64,000 bases of DNA from Spirochaeta sp. UBA5339 (GTDB lineage: Bacteria > Spirochaetota > Spirochaetia > DSM-2461): assembly GCA_002408085.1 (NCBI GenBank), contig DHQL01000025.1, forward strand, positions 167,811 to 231,810. Reading direction: 5' to 3'. Position 1 is the first letter of the stretch. Each line of letters opens with the position of its first letter. The translations under genes and the position numbers were made by a program. Below the pieces are notes generated by a model. It did not search any database. It was given only the letters and a program-made list of their open reading frames with translations, and had not been told where the DNA came from. Of this stretch, positions 24,635 to 33,386 are shown one piece after another.

Positions 24635-24708
24635 GTGCCCATAGCTCAGCTGGATAGAGCGTCAGTTTGCGGAACTGAAGGTCAGAGGTTCGAACCCTCT
24701 TGGGCATA
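24635..24708 (+). tRNA. tRNA-Arg(GCG)
   Basis: Acceptor GTGCCCA/TGGGCAT (so the first pair is G-U), D-arm GCTCAGCTGGATAGAGC with the A20 typical of arginine tRNAs, anticodon stem TCAGT/ACTGA with loop TTGCGGA (anticodon GCG, reading CGC/CGT), T-arm AGAGGTTCGAACCCTCT. Most bacteria use an ACG (inosine) tRNA here, so this is unusual. Confidence 0.93.
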
Positions 24709-24751
24709 TGAAATAGACGGCGGCGCCCGCTGCTGTTGATTAATATATATT

Positions 24752-24836
24752 GGAGAGGTGTCCGAGTGGCCGAAGGAGTGCGCTTGGAAAGCGTATGTAC
24801 AGCAATGTACCGGGGGTTCGAATCCCCCCCTCTCCG
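24752..24836 (+). tRNA. tRNA-Ser(GGA)
   Basis: Acceptor GGAGAGG/CCTCTCC, anticodon loop TTGGAAA (GGA), long variable arm (ATGTACAGCAATGTAC). CCA is not encoded. The third serine tRNA in this cluster. Confidence 0.97.
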
Positions 24837-24843
24837 TTTTTCC

Positions 24844-24971
24844 CCCCAGTGTTGAGATTCAGGCTCCATGCAATTGAACATCGCCCAACCCGGTCAGGAC
24901 CGGAAGGTAGCAGCCGTAAGTGATTGTTTGATGTGTATGGTTGGCTTGGGTGGAGCTGAGGGGTTTTTTTT
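24844..24971 (+). ncRNA. ffs: SRP RNA (4.5S type) with terminator
   Basis: The conserved domain IV apical hairpin is present: GGTCAGGACCGGAAGGTAGC (from about 24892), then AGCCG. The ends CCCC and GGGG pair, and eight T follow at 24964-24971. It binds Ffh to target membrane proteins to the translocon. The gene order ffs-dnaX-ybaB-recR is common in bacteria. Ends are approximate. Confidence 0.9.
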
Positions 24972-25008
24972 GCCCGTTTTTTACCGCTCTTTTGCTGCCG
25001 GTCCAAGC

Positions 25009-25037
25009 TTGATGGCAGAACCCCTTTGAGATATACT
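25009..25037 (+). promoter_or_regulatory. dnaX promoter (nearly leaderless)
   Basis: TTGATG (25009-25014), 17 bp, TATACT (25032-25037). The predicted start point is about 25044, only 3 bases before ATG 25047, which has no ribosome binding site. Confidence 0.55.
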
Positions 25038-25046
25038 GTCCCCAAT

Positions 25047-26237
25047 ATGGAATTTGAAGTAACCGCCTCACGGAAAAGACCCCAGTCCCTGGTAGAACTG
25101 TCAGGACAGGATTTTGTTGTAGCAACACTGAAGAACTCAATTGAGTCGGGCAGAATTGCCCATGCCTATCTCTTTTCCGGACCCAGAGGAGTCGGAAAGA
25201 CTTCCTCCGCCCGTATTCTTGCCCGGTCTCTCAACTGCGAGGAGGGAGCCAGCATAACACCCTGCGGTGTCTGCTCCAACTGCAAGGAGATTGCCCGTGG
25301 CAATTCCATGGATGTTATCGAGATCGATGGTGCCTCAAACACCGGTGTCAACGATATCAGGGAGATAAAGGACGAGGTTCTCTTCGGCCCCGGAAGCTCC
25401 CGGTACAAGATCTACATCATCGATGAGGTTCACATGCTCTCCAACAGTGCCTTCAATGCCCTGCTGAAGACCATTGAGGAACCGCCACCCTATATAATCT
25501 TTATCTTTGCCACAACCGAAATTCATAAGGTCCCCGCGACCATTCGCTCCCGGTGTCAGCAGTTCAACTTCCGCCTTGTTGAACTGGGTGAGATCAAGAG
25601 ACTCCTTTCCAATGTATGTGAAGAACTTTCGGTAAAGTATGATGAGGACGCCCTCTTCTGGATTGCCAGAGAGTCTACCGGATCCGTCCGTGATGCCTAC
25701 ACCCTCTTTGACCAGATTGTCTCCTTCTCCGAGGGACACATAACCCTGGACAAGATTCGTGAGAAGCTGGGACTGATCGGAATGGACCAGCTAAACGAGC
25801 TGATGAGCTTCCTGGTGGAGGAGAAGCAGGACGAGTCCCTGGAATTGCTGGATGGAATTCTCTCCGGCGGAGTTTCTGTGGAACAGTTTATTATTGATAT
25901 GGCCGAGTATCTCAGAAATATTCTCTTTATTTTTCACGGTGTGAAGAAGGAGTCCCTCTTGGGGTATACCGAGGACCGTTTCTCATCCTCTGTTTTTGAA
26001 AACCTTAATTCAAGACAGATCGAGTGGGCTCTGGAAGAGGTAATCACCCTGTTCCGCAATATCCGGTACTCCCTGAACCCCAGGTTTGAACTGGAACTTC
26101 TGATCAGCCGGCTTTCCAGCATACGCTATCATATCGATCCCAAGGCCCTTCTGGAGGAGCTTGGACGGATGAAGGCCCAGCTAGGGACTGCTCCGATGCA
26201 GGCCATTCCCGGTGAGGATCTAAAAAAAAAAAACTGA
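25047..26237 (+). CDS. dnaX: DNA polymerase III clamp-loader subunit DnaX, short (gamma-like) product
   Basis: 396 aa in the zero frame. AAA+ clamp-loader ATPase: Walker A FSGPRGVGKTSSARILAR, a zinc finger with CGVCSNC (plus an upstream Cys), Walker B YIIDEVHMLS, sensor FATTEIHKVPATIRSRCQ. I choose ATG 25047 (MEFEV) over the in-frame TTG at 25026, which would lie before the -10 box. The frame ends at TGA 26235-26237, right after a run of 12 A. A -1 shift in this run joins it to the tau-specific part that follows. First gene of dnaX-ybaB-recR. Confidence 0.93.
   Translation: MEFEVTASRKRPQSLVELSGQDFVVATLKNSIESGRIAHAYLFSGPRGVGKTSSARILARSLNCEEGASITPCGVCSNCKEIARGNSMDVIEIDGASNTGVNDIREIKDEVLFGPGSSRYKIYIIDEVHMLSNSAFNALLKTIEEPPPYIIFIFATTEIHKVPATIRSRCQQFNFRLVELGEIKRLLSNVCEELSVKYDEDALFWIARESTGSVRDAYTLFDQIVSFSEGHITLDKIREKLGLIGMDQLNELMSFLVEEKQDESLELLDGILSGGVSVEQFIIDMAEYLRNILFIFHGVKKESLLGYTEDRFSSSVFENLNSRQIEWALEEVITLFRNIRYSLNPRFELELLISRLSSIRYHIDPKALLEELGRMKAQLGTAPMQAIPGEDLKKKN
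26222..26233 (+). other. A12 slippery tract in dnaX (frameshift or slippage site)
   Basis: Twelve A in a row, just before the zero-frame stop. Upstream is GGTGAGG (26211-26217), like the internal ribosome-binding stimulator of E. coli dnaX; downstream TGAGACC (26245-26251) can pair perfectly with GGTCTCA (26293-26299). A -1 ribosomal shift, or an RNA with one A more, continues into the long open frame to 26809. Thermus dnaX uses transcript slippage at A9. Confidence 0.8.
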
Positions 26238-26809
26238 AAATTCCTGAGACCGCCCTTTCCGACGCTTTTGACAAGAAACTGAAGGAACGGCAGGTCTCAC
26301 AGCCCCTAAGTCCGGCTGTACCCGCGGCTCCGGCAACTCCGAAGCCTGCTGAGGAACCGCCGTCCTTAAAAGCCCCTCCCATACCCGAATCAAAGCCTGT
26401 CCCGGTGACTCCTCCTCCCCTGGAGGAAGAGGAAAACTACATAGAAGAGGCTCCCTTTGTACCTCCCACGGCATCTGAACTGCCTCCTCTGGATGAGCTG
26501 AAACCGAAGATTCTCAAGGCACTCAGGGACGAACGGCACTCCCTGGCTGCGGCCATGGAGAAGTCGGGCAACTGGTCAGTGGAAGGTTCAGTTATAACTC
26601 TCAGCTTCAACTCACCCTTTGAGTCCACCTTTATAGAGAAAGAGAGCCGAGAGATCGAGAATATGCTGAAAAAAAGCCTCGGTCTGAATCTGCAAATTAA
26701 AACTGTCGTTAAACAGATAAAGAAGGAAGCCCTGAAAGAGAATGTGGATGATCAGGTAAAACTGGTACAGAATATTTTCAGGGGAACCTTGATAAACAGG
26801 AGTAAATAA
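26238..26809 (+). CDS. dnaX: tau-specific C-terminal part of DnaX (-1 frame)
   Basis: Open from the A12 tract to TAA 26807-26809 in the -1 frame relative to the ATPase part; the fused tau would have about 587 aa. A Pro/Ala-rich linker (about 50 residues) is followed by an alpha/beta domain (LPPLDELKPKILKAL to the end), as in tau domain V, which binds the polymerase. There is no ATG start of its own near the beginning (a GTG occurs at 26405), so it is most likely made only as a fusion. Its stop overlaps the ybaB start (TAATG). Confidence 0.8.
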
Positions 26810-27129
26810 TGAGTTTCAACCCTATGGATTTGATGAAGAATCTTCAGGAGATACAGGGCAAGATGGGTGATGTTCAGGAAAAACTGAAGGATGTCCATGC
26901 CGAAGGATCCTCCGGAGGGGGACTGGTTACCGCCAGGATGAACGGTCAGATGGAGATTACGGGAATCACCATCGATCCCGTGGCGGTGGATCCGAGAGAT
27001 GTAAAGATGCTTGAGGAGCTGATTGTCTCTGCCTGCTCCGCTGCGAATGTAAAGATCAAGGAGAAAATCAAAGACGAAATGTCCGATCTGGCGGGCATTC
27101 CACTTCCTCCCGGATTCCCCGGAGTCTGA
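26809..27129 (+). CDS. ybaB: YbaB/EbfC family nucleoid-associated protein
   Basis: 106 aa. Begins MSFNPMDLMKNLQEIQGKMG, has the family's central VTARMNGQMEITGITIDP and ends with a Pro-rich tail. Homologues bind DNA as dimers; EbfC of Borrelia binds a specific sequence. The start overlaps the dnaX stop by one base (TAATG), so translation is coupled. Followed after 3 bp by recR. Confidence 0.93.
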   Translation: MSFNPMDLMKNLQEIQGKMGDVQEKLKDVHAEGSSGGGLVTARMNGQMEITGITIDPVAVDPRDVKMLEELIVSACSAANVKIKEKIKDEMSDLAGIPLPPGFPGV

Positions 27130-27132
27130 TCC

Positions 27133-27720
27133 GTGAATACCCTGGAGAACCTGATCACCCTGCTGTCCCGTCTACCGGGAGTGGGCAAGAAATCGGCGGT
27201 CCGTATGGCCTATGCCCTCCTCAAGGGTGATGACGAGTACAACAAGCTTCTGGGAGAGTCCATCTCCGAACTGAAGGACAGGATCCACAAGTGTACAGAG
27301 TGCGGTAACTATACCGAGGAGGAGCTCTGCGGTATCTGCAGCTCTCCGGACAGAGACAGCTCACAGCTCTGTGTGGTTGAGGCCTCACAGGATATAATGA
27401 TGATAGAGAGCACCGGCGACTTCAAGGGGCTCTACTTTGTTCTCCATGGAGTTCTCTCTCCCCTGGACGGTGTGGGGCCCAGTGAGCTTGGCTTCGACAG
27501 GCTTATGGAACGGATCGACACCCTTGGCTGCGAGGAGATCATTCTGGCCACCAATCCGACCCTTGAGGGGGACTCTACGGCCCTCTATATCAAACATCTG
27601 CTGAAGGAGAGGGATCTGAAGGTTTCCAGAATCGCCTCCGGCCTTCCAGTGGGCGGTGATATGGAGTATGCCGACAAGATGAGCATCTCCCGGGCGCTGA
27701 AGGGAAGGCTGGAGTACTGA
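27133..27720 (+). CDS. recR: Recombination protein RecR
   Basis: 195 aa from GTG 27133, with GGAG upstream. Helix-hairpin-helix LSRLPGVGKKSAVRMAY (about 9-25), a four-Cys zinc motif (CTECGNYTEEELCGIC, about 56-71), then a TOPRIM domain (LCVVEASQDIMMIE). With RecF and RecO it loads RecA at gaps. Last gene of the dnaX-ybaB-recR operon. Confidence 0.96.
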   Translation: MNTLENLITLLSRLPGVGKKSAVRMAYALLKGDDEYNKLLGESISELKDRIHKCTECGNYTEEELCGICSSPDRDSSQLCVVEASQDIMMIESTGDFKGLYFVLHGVLSPLDGVGPSELGFDRLMERIDTLGCEEIILATNPTLEGDSTALYIKHLLKERDLKVSRIASGLPVGGDMEYADKMSISRALKGRLEY

Positions 27721-27745
27721 TTCCGGCCGTCAGCAGCTACATACA

Positions 27746-27782
27746 TAAAAAAAGGGCCGACTCATAATGAGCGGCCCTTATT
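27746..27782. terminator. Bidirectional terminator between recR and the glycosidase gene
   Basis: GGGCCG-CTCAT / ATGAG-CGGCCC stem at about 27754-27777, preceded by an A run (27747-27753) that serves the minus-strand gene and followed by a short T-rich stretch for recR. Confidence 0.75.
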
Positions 27783-27802
27783 GAATTCAGATCCGAATGA
27801 TT

Positions 27803-29221
27803 CTACAGCTTGTCGATGAGCATGGAGCACTTACCTGAAGGTATGGGCAGAGTCTTCTTCTTCTCACCGAGAATATCGATGGTAAAGTAGTAGAGCTTCT
27901 CCGACTCCAGGCGGATCTCCCAGCCGCGGCCGCTCTTATTGCTCAATATGGTAATCATGTTTCTCTTCAGGCAGAGATCCTCGATACCCATAAGCTCCAG
28001 TGTCGGAACGATCCAGTCTACTGTCTTACGGGGCAGACTGATATAGAGGCCCACAATGTTTTCGATCATCAGGGTGATAGTGGAGAGGGCGGTATAGCTC
28101 AGGAAGAGCTGCTTGTTCTCCATGGACTCATCCTGCATCTGTGCGGGGCCCTCGCTCAAGGGTGAGTAGGCTTCCCAGAGGGTTCCCTTCTTGTTTCCGT
28201 CGGGGTGGAAGGTATCCAGAATGTAGTACATATGGCGTATGGAGCACTCTCTTGCAAAGTCGTAGCGTCCGAACTTTTCCAGGCCCTTGATGATCATAAA
28301 GGTCAGGTAGGGATAGACGGAACCGCAGTAGCCGTTACCCTTCTTGTCAAATGCGGGCTCATCAGCTGCCAGTGAGGGGAAGGGGTTGTCGGTACCGAAA
28401 ACATCGGGATCCTTAAGCAGCTCAATCATATCCTCTGCACGGGCTTCATTGGGAATCTCTGCCAGCAGGGGCCAGAAGGAGGCAGCTGTTTTTACCTTAA
28501 CCTGCTCCAGGTCTGCATCCAGATCGTAGTAGATCTTGTCGTCCTGGTTCCACATCAGGGAGTTTATTCTGGTTTTCAGAGAGAAGTACTGCTTCTTGTA
28601 CTTAAAGCTCAGCTCTTTATCATTGAGGATATCTCCGAGGGCGGACATATATAGTGAGTTCAATGCCTGCTGGGAGTTGAAATCGATGGCGAATTTCATC
28701 TTCTCTCTGGGAGAGTTTGTCATCATTGTGGCTTCAAGGGGTACACAGTAGAGTCCTGAATCCTCGTCCTTGAAGTTATCATCAAGCCAGGCATAATACT
28801 TTTCAAGAGCCGGCATGACATCTTTTATTCTTTTCTTCTGGCCGACTTTGTGGTAGAGGTTGTACTCAACCCATGCCAGAAGGGGAGGACAAACACCTTC
28901 GGGATTGTTGTCAGTGAATACAGGTTCACCGCTTTCAAGGTCGTATCTGTGACGAATTGCGCCGTTTTCGTCCTGCAGCTTGTAAAAATTATCAAGCATG
29001 GGGGCGACGGGATATTTCATATTATGATAAACAAGAAAGAAGGTGGACATGCATGTTTCAAAGAGATCCAGATAGGTATTTTCCTTGTGGTTGAAAAAGG
29101 CGTTCTTGTAGGTTGAACCGCCCTTGAACCAGTAATCCTGTACCCAAGCCCAGGACCTGTTGTAGATATCTACAAAATCCTGGTCATAATAGTGTACTTT
29201 GGGAAAATCTTTCTTTATCAC
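27803..29221 (-). CDS. Probable (alpha/alpha)6-barrel glycoside hydrolase (trehalase/GH63-like, MGH1-like)
   Basis: 472 aa from GTG 29221, which has GAGGAG 7 nt upstream; a longer reading to 29302 lacks support. Trehalase-clan features: WAWVQDYW, the aromatic acidic stretch RHRYDLESGEPVFTDNNPEG, PLEATMMTNSPR, FNSQQALNSLYM and GTLWEAYSP near the C terminus, with conserved acidic residues that could be catalytic. No signal peptide, so cytoplasmic. Substrate not predictable; mannosylglycerate, glucosylglycerate or other alpha-glycosides are options. Confidence 0.6.
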   Translation of the reverse strand: MIKKDFPKVHYYDQDFVDIYNRSWAWVQDYWFKGGSTYKNAFFNHKENTYLDLFETCMSTFFLVYHNMKYPVAPMLDNFYKLQDENGAIRHRYDLESGEPVFTDNNPEGVCPPLLAWVEYNLYHKVGQKKRIKDVMPALEKYYAWLDDNFKDEDSGLYCVPLEATMMTNSPREKMKFAIDFNSQQALNSLYMSALGDILNDKELSFKYKKQYFSLKTRINSLMWNQDDKIYYDLDADLEQVKVKTAASFWPLLAEIPNEARAEDMIELLKDPDVFGTDNPFPSLAADEPAFDKKGNGYCGSVYPYLTFMIIKGLEKFGRYDFARECSIRHMYYILDTFHPDGNKKGTLWEAYSPLSEGPAQMQDESMENKQLFLSYTALSTITLMIENIVGLYISLPRKTVDWIVPTLELMGIEDLCLKRNMITILSNKSGRGWEIRLESEKLYYFTIDILGEKKKTLPIPSGKCSMLIDKL

Positions 29222-29407
29222 TACAGCTCCTCGATAGCTTACATCTATATAAATCAAATATTGTGAATTCCGTATAATACTACAAAGTCGTAAATTACAC
29301 AATGTTCAGTAGACCAAATTGGGGCTCGGAAAGCGGAATAAAGTGGGGAAAAACCTTTATTTTCTTTAAAAAATTATAGTACATTTTTAAATTGCAGGAT
29401 AAAAAAA

Positions 29408-30016
29408 ATGAAAAAAGTTATGGTTCCCTCGGAAAAAGGCACATCAGAATTCACAATTAAGAAATCGCGGTTTATTTCACACCTTTATAAGGTGGCCGAT
29501 GACGGAGAGGTAAAGCAGCTTCTAAAGACTCTCAGAGCGGAGCATCCTCAGTCCCGGCATGTGGTCTGGGCCTATGTTCTGGGAGACGCGGGAACCCTCT
29601 ACGGTCTGAGTGATGACGGGGAACCCCATGGAACGGCGGGACGTCCGGTCCTGGAAGTACTGAAGGGATCGGGAATGACCTATGCAGCGGTATTTGTAAT
29701 CCGTTACTTCGGAGGAATCAAGCTGGGTACGGGCGGACTGGTTCAGGCCTATACCCAGGCTGCTCAGGAGGCAGTGGCAGAGGTTGAAGCTGTTGAAAAA
29801 ATTGATTATACATCTGTACTCCTTGAGTGCAGCTACAGTCAGTATGAAAGAATCAAAGGGCTGCTTCAGGGTCACGAAGCCCGTGAGATCTCCGAGGATT
29901 TTGCCGAAAATGTGACCATCTCTGCGGAAATCCCCGACAGGAATATTGAAGCCTGCGGCAGTGATATATTTGATTTCAGTCAGGGAAGCGTTGAGATAAT
30001 GACAGCCGATGAGTGA
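29408..30016 (+). CDS. YigZ/IMPACT family protein
   Basis: 202 aa. UPF0029 N-terminal domain (about 1-125) with KKSRFISHL, WAYVLG, LSDDGEPHGTAGRPVL and VIRYFGGIKLGTGGLVQAY, followed by the DUF1949 domain. The molecular role in bacteria is not settled. AGGAT precedes the ATG. It is a single gene between two unrelated units. Confidence 0.92.
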   Translation: MKKVMVPSEKGTSEFTIKKSRFISHLYKVADDGEVKQLLKTLRAEHPQSRHVVWAYVLGDAGTLYGLSDDGEPHGTAGRPVLEVLKGSGMTYAAVFVIRYFGGIKLGTGGLVQAYTQAAQEAVAEVEAVEKIDYTSVLLECSYSQYERIKGLLQGHEAREISEDFAENVTISAEIPDRNIEACGSDIFDFSQGSVEIMTADE

Positions 30017-30124
30017 AGATCCGCAAACTCAATGTTGAGATTTCCGGGTAATCAATTTAAAATACAACGATTTTGATACATATGCCGGAGTGTCTGAAGG
30101 GACCGCCGGATTTAAGGAGATAAG

Positions 30125-30961
30125 ATGGGACACAGTATTATTCCCGAGGCGGAAGCCGTACTTGATAAGGAATTCCCTGTCCTGGACAAGGGCTTTGTTA
30201 GACTGGTTGACTATATGGGGAGTGACGAAAGAATTGTACAGTCCGCCCGGGTCTCCTACGGCAGCGGTACAAAATCTTTCAGAGAGGATAAGGGACTGAT
30301 CAACTATCTGCTGAGAAATGATCATACCTCCCCCTTTGAACAGGTGGTTTTTACCTTTCACACCAAGATGCCAATCTTTGTGGCCCGGCAATGGGTCCGC
30401 CACAGAACCGCCAGAGTCAATGAGATCTCCGGACGCTACAGCGTTATGAAGAACGAGTTCTATGTTCCCGCCGCAGAGGACATCGCCTTTCAGAGCACCG
30501 ACAACAAACAGGGGCGTTCCGAGGAGGAGATTCCCGCCGAACTGAAGGTAAAGGTAAGAGAACTGCTGGAAGCCGAACAGAACAGAGTCTATGACAACTA
30601 TACCTCCCTGCTGGAGGAGAATGTTGCCAGGGAACTGGCCAGAATCAATCTGCCCCTGAGTCTCTACACCGAGTGGTACTGGCAGATGGATTTGAAAAAT
30701 ATGTTCCACTTTCTGAAACTGAGAATGGATGAACATGCCCAGATGGAGATCAGGGTCTATGCCGATGAGATACACAAACTGGTTTCAAAGGTCTGCCCTA
30801 TTGCCATGGAAGCCTTTGATAATCACATTAAGGGATCAGTCAGATTTTCCGCCGCCGAGCTGGATGCCCTGAACAAGGTTATGGCCGGTGAGGCCAATCC
30901 TCTGAAGGGCCGGGACCTTGAACGATTTGAAAGCAAACTGAAGGATCATAAACAGCTCTAG
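30125..30961 (+). CDS. thyX: FAD-dependent thymidylate synthase
   Basis: 278 aa. It makes dTMP from dUMP using methylene-tetrahydrofolate and FAD. The ThyX motif RHR-X7-S is present (RHRTARVNEISGR, about residues 96-108). AAGGAG lies 5 nt before ATG 30125. No thyA is seen in the window. It is convergent with the TPR gene, with a 21-bp gap. Confidence 0.95.
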   Translation: MGHSIIPEAEAVLDKEFPVLDKGFVRLVDYMGSDERIVQSARVSYGSGTKSFREDKGLINYLLRNDHTSPFEQVVFTFHTKMPIFVARQWVRHRTARVNEISGRYSVMKNEFYVPAAEDIAFQSTDNKQGRSEEEIPAELKVKVRELLEAEQNRVYDNYTSLLEENVARELARINLPLSLYTEWYWQMDLKNMFHFLKLRMDEHAQMEIRVYADEIHKLVSKVCPIAMEAFDNHIKGSVRFSAAELDALNKVMAGEANPLKGRDLERFESKLKDHKQL

Positions 30962-30982
30962 ACCCTTTTTTTCACTGGCAGT

Positions 30983-33376
30983 TTAAAGATAGGGTTTAAT
31001 CTTAGTCATCAGTTCATCCATCTTTTTCTTGAAGGCTGAACTGATCAGGTTGTCCGGATGCTGATCCGTAAGGTTACGGAAGGCGGAGAGAGAGTTTTTC
31101 ATGGCATCTTCGCTGATATTGTAGTTGTTCTTCCTCCGGTGTCTCCGCCTGTCATAGCGGGATACCTTCTCCTTAAAGTGCCTTCCGCCGGAGAGTCTTT
31201 TTATAATAGAAGCCATCTTCAGAGGGATCGCCTTGTCGATCAGGACCTGTCTCTTCTCATCGGGAAGATCATGGGAGAGGCTGAAGAGGTAGTTCATCAT
31301 CCCTGCTATATCAAGTCGCTCCTCTTCATCTCTTTTTTTCAGAGGATCTTCATAATCAGAATCGGTTTCCTGGGGGGCAGGTTTTTCATTTCCTGAGGCT
31401 TCGGGTTCATTATAATTTTCAGGAAGAGGCTCCGGAACAGCCTGTGGCTCTTCCGGATAGGCCGGATAGGAAGCCTCGGGATAGACTTCAACTGGAGGTG
31501 CTTCCACGGGAGGATAGGCCTCGGGAGGCGGATATCCCTGGGAAGGGTAGCCGGGAGCCGGCTCTGACTGTGCAGGAGTTTCTTCTTCAGTGGGAATGAT
31601 TCCCTCATCAACCAGTTCCTCATAGATATCAGAAAGGTCCTCGCTGTCCTCTTCAAGGAAGAGAGTCTCTTCCTCTTCATTAATATTTATAACCGGCTCC
31701 ATGGCATTGATATCCAGGAGACTGATGGCATCCTCTTCCTCAAGGGGGATCTGGGGCATACCGGGTCCGGTTGAATAGCTTTCTGATTGATTGGTATCCA
31801 TATCCCGCATTGTGATCTGCCGCATTTTTTCAAGATTGTTATGCCAGTTTTCGGAGCCCTCCTGAAAGGAGGAGACTGTTTTTTCATAGAGCTCCAGGGT
31901 CTTGGTCATGTTGTCTATATCATCTGCAGAAGCCGAGGCACCCTGAATATTCAGAAGGGATTCCAGTTTTTCCACGGCCTTCTCTCTGTTCCCTGAGTGA
32001 AAGTAAGCTTCCGCCATATCCGTAAGGGCTGCGGGACTTGAGGAGAGCTCTGGATCATCATCAAGCTGACTGTAGAGAGCTGCTGCCTCCTCCTGACGAT
32101 CGCAGTTCTGGAGAATCCTGGCTTTGATCTGCATGGCTTTTTTATCTGCGGGAAAGGCCTCAAGATAGTCCTCAATATACTGCAGGGCCTCTTCATAACG
32201 TTTCCCGTGGAGGTATGTTTCCGCCAGGGTCAGAAGAATAGACTTGTTTTTGGGGTCCAGTTTGGAAATTTCAATAACACAGGAACGGACCAGATCGGGA
32301 CGCTTTTCGATGGCATAGAGTTCCGCCAGGTTCTGATAGGCTTCCAGGTTTTCAGGCTGCCTCTCAATGACATGGTTGAATACCTTCTCTGCCTCCTTAA
32401 AACGCTCCTGTTTGATTAGAATCCTGCCGATCTGCAGGCGGATATTCATATCTGAAGGATGGAAGTTGGCCTGCTTATTCAGTTCTTCAAGAGCTTCCTG
32501 CAGGGCATTCTCTTTAAGATAGAGCTGCTGCAGATTCATGGTGGCCGTCTTATAGGTGGGATCCTGTTTCAGGGCCTTTCTGAAAAACTGCTGCGCCTTC
32601 TCGCTGTCCCCCTTCTCGGCATGGATTGTTCCCATACTGTTGATGGCCCTGACATTATCAGGTTCCTTGCTCAGAAGGGTGGCAAATTTTTTCTCAGCCT
32701 CATCCAGGGCACCCTGATTTTTCAGTACTTCCCCCAGGTTACCAAGACTGGGGGTCCAGCCGGGACGGTACTTCAGAGACTCTTCATACTGACTCCTGGC
32801 TTCCTCCAGCTTACCCCTATCCTGATAGGTAATTCCCAGATTGTAGTGGAGGGTGGCATTGTTTCTATCCATGGACAGACCCTGCCGGTAGACCTCTTCG
32901 GCCTTTTCATAGTCCTTGCCCTGTTCATAGATGGTTCCCAGGTTGTTATAGGCCTTGATATAGGAGGGATCCTGTTCAATGGACTTCTTATAGGCCTTCT
33001 CGGCCTGCTCGAGATTACCGTTCTTCTTGTAGAGATTCCCCAGGTTGTAGCTGATATCAGGCCGTTCCGGTGCCAGACGGAGGGCCTGGCGGAAGGCAGT
33101 CTCGGCCTTAGTGAAGTCACCCTTGTTCTTGTAGGAGACACCCATATTGTTAAAGGCTTCCGGATTATCAGGAGTCAGGCGGATGGCCTTCTGGTAGGAA
33201 CGGATTGCCCTGTCCGACTGGCCCATGGCTTCATAGATATTCCCCGATAGAATAAGCAGAAGAGCCGTATTTCCCATCTCTTTCAGAAGTTTGTCTGTCA
33301 TCTCTCTGGCCAGCACAAAATCTTCCAGCAGATAGGCGGAAACGGCCTGGTTGTATTTACTCTGGTAACTGCTCAT
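30983..33376 (-). CDS. Long tetratricopeptide-repeat protein
   Basis: 797 aa. About twelve TPR units fill residues 1-470, several near-consensus (for example PEAFNNMGVSYKNKGDFTKA). A Glu/Pro-rich linker follows (about 530-660), including a Pro/Tyr-rich stretch (YPSQGYPPPEAYPP), and then a conserved helical end (about 670-797). No signal peptide; cytoplasmic or peripheral scaffold. AAGGATAATAG precedes the ATG. It lies 10 bp after the LamG gene in the same direction, so they are probably co-transcribed. No precise function. Confidence 0.75.
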   Translation of the reverse strand: MSSYQSKYNQAVSAYLLEDFVLAREMTDKLLKEMGNTALLLILSGNIYEAMGQSDRAIRSYQKAIRLTPDNPEAFNNMGVSYKNKGDFTKAETAFRQALRLAPERPDISYNLGNLYKKNGNLEQAEKAYKKSIEQDPSYIKAYNNLGTIYEQGKDYEKAEEVYRQGLSMDRNNATLHYNLGITYQDRGKLEEARSQYEESLKYRPGWTPSLGNLGEVLKNQGALDEAEKKFATLLSKEPDNVRAINSMGTIHAEKGDSEKAQQFFRKALKQDPTYKTATMNLQQLYLKENALQEALEELNKQANFHPSDMNIRLQIGRILIKQERFKEAEKVFNHVIERQPENLEAYQNLAELYAIEKRPDLVRSCVIEISKLDPKNKSILLTLAETYLHGKRYEEALQYIEDYLEAFPADKKAMQIKARILQNCDRQEEAAALYSQLDDDPELSSSPAALTDMAEAYFHSGNREKAVEKLESLLNIQGASASADDIDNMTKTLELYEKTVSSFQEGSENWHNNLEKMRQITMRDMDTNQSESYSTGPGMPQIPLEEEDAISLLDINAMEPVININEEEETLFLEEDSEDLSDIYEELVDEGIIPTEEETPAQSEPAPGYPSQGYPPPEAYPPVEAPPVEVYPEASYPAYPEEPQAVPEPLPENYNEPEASGNEKPAPQETDSDYEDPLKKRDEEERLDIAGMMNYLFSLSHDLPDEKRQVLIDKAIPLKMASIIKRLSGGRHFKEKVSRYDRRRHRRKNNYNISEDAMKNSLSAFRNLTDQHPDNLISSAFKKKMDELMTKIKPYL

Positions 33377-33386
33377 CTATTATCCT

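Noticed and set aside
24387..25045. Open frames across the tRNA cluster and SRP RNA
   Set aside because: They run antisense through tRNA and SRP RNA genes and give repeated GEGGIRT-type strings that are typical of reverse tRNA sequence.
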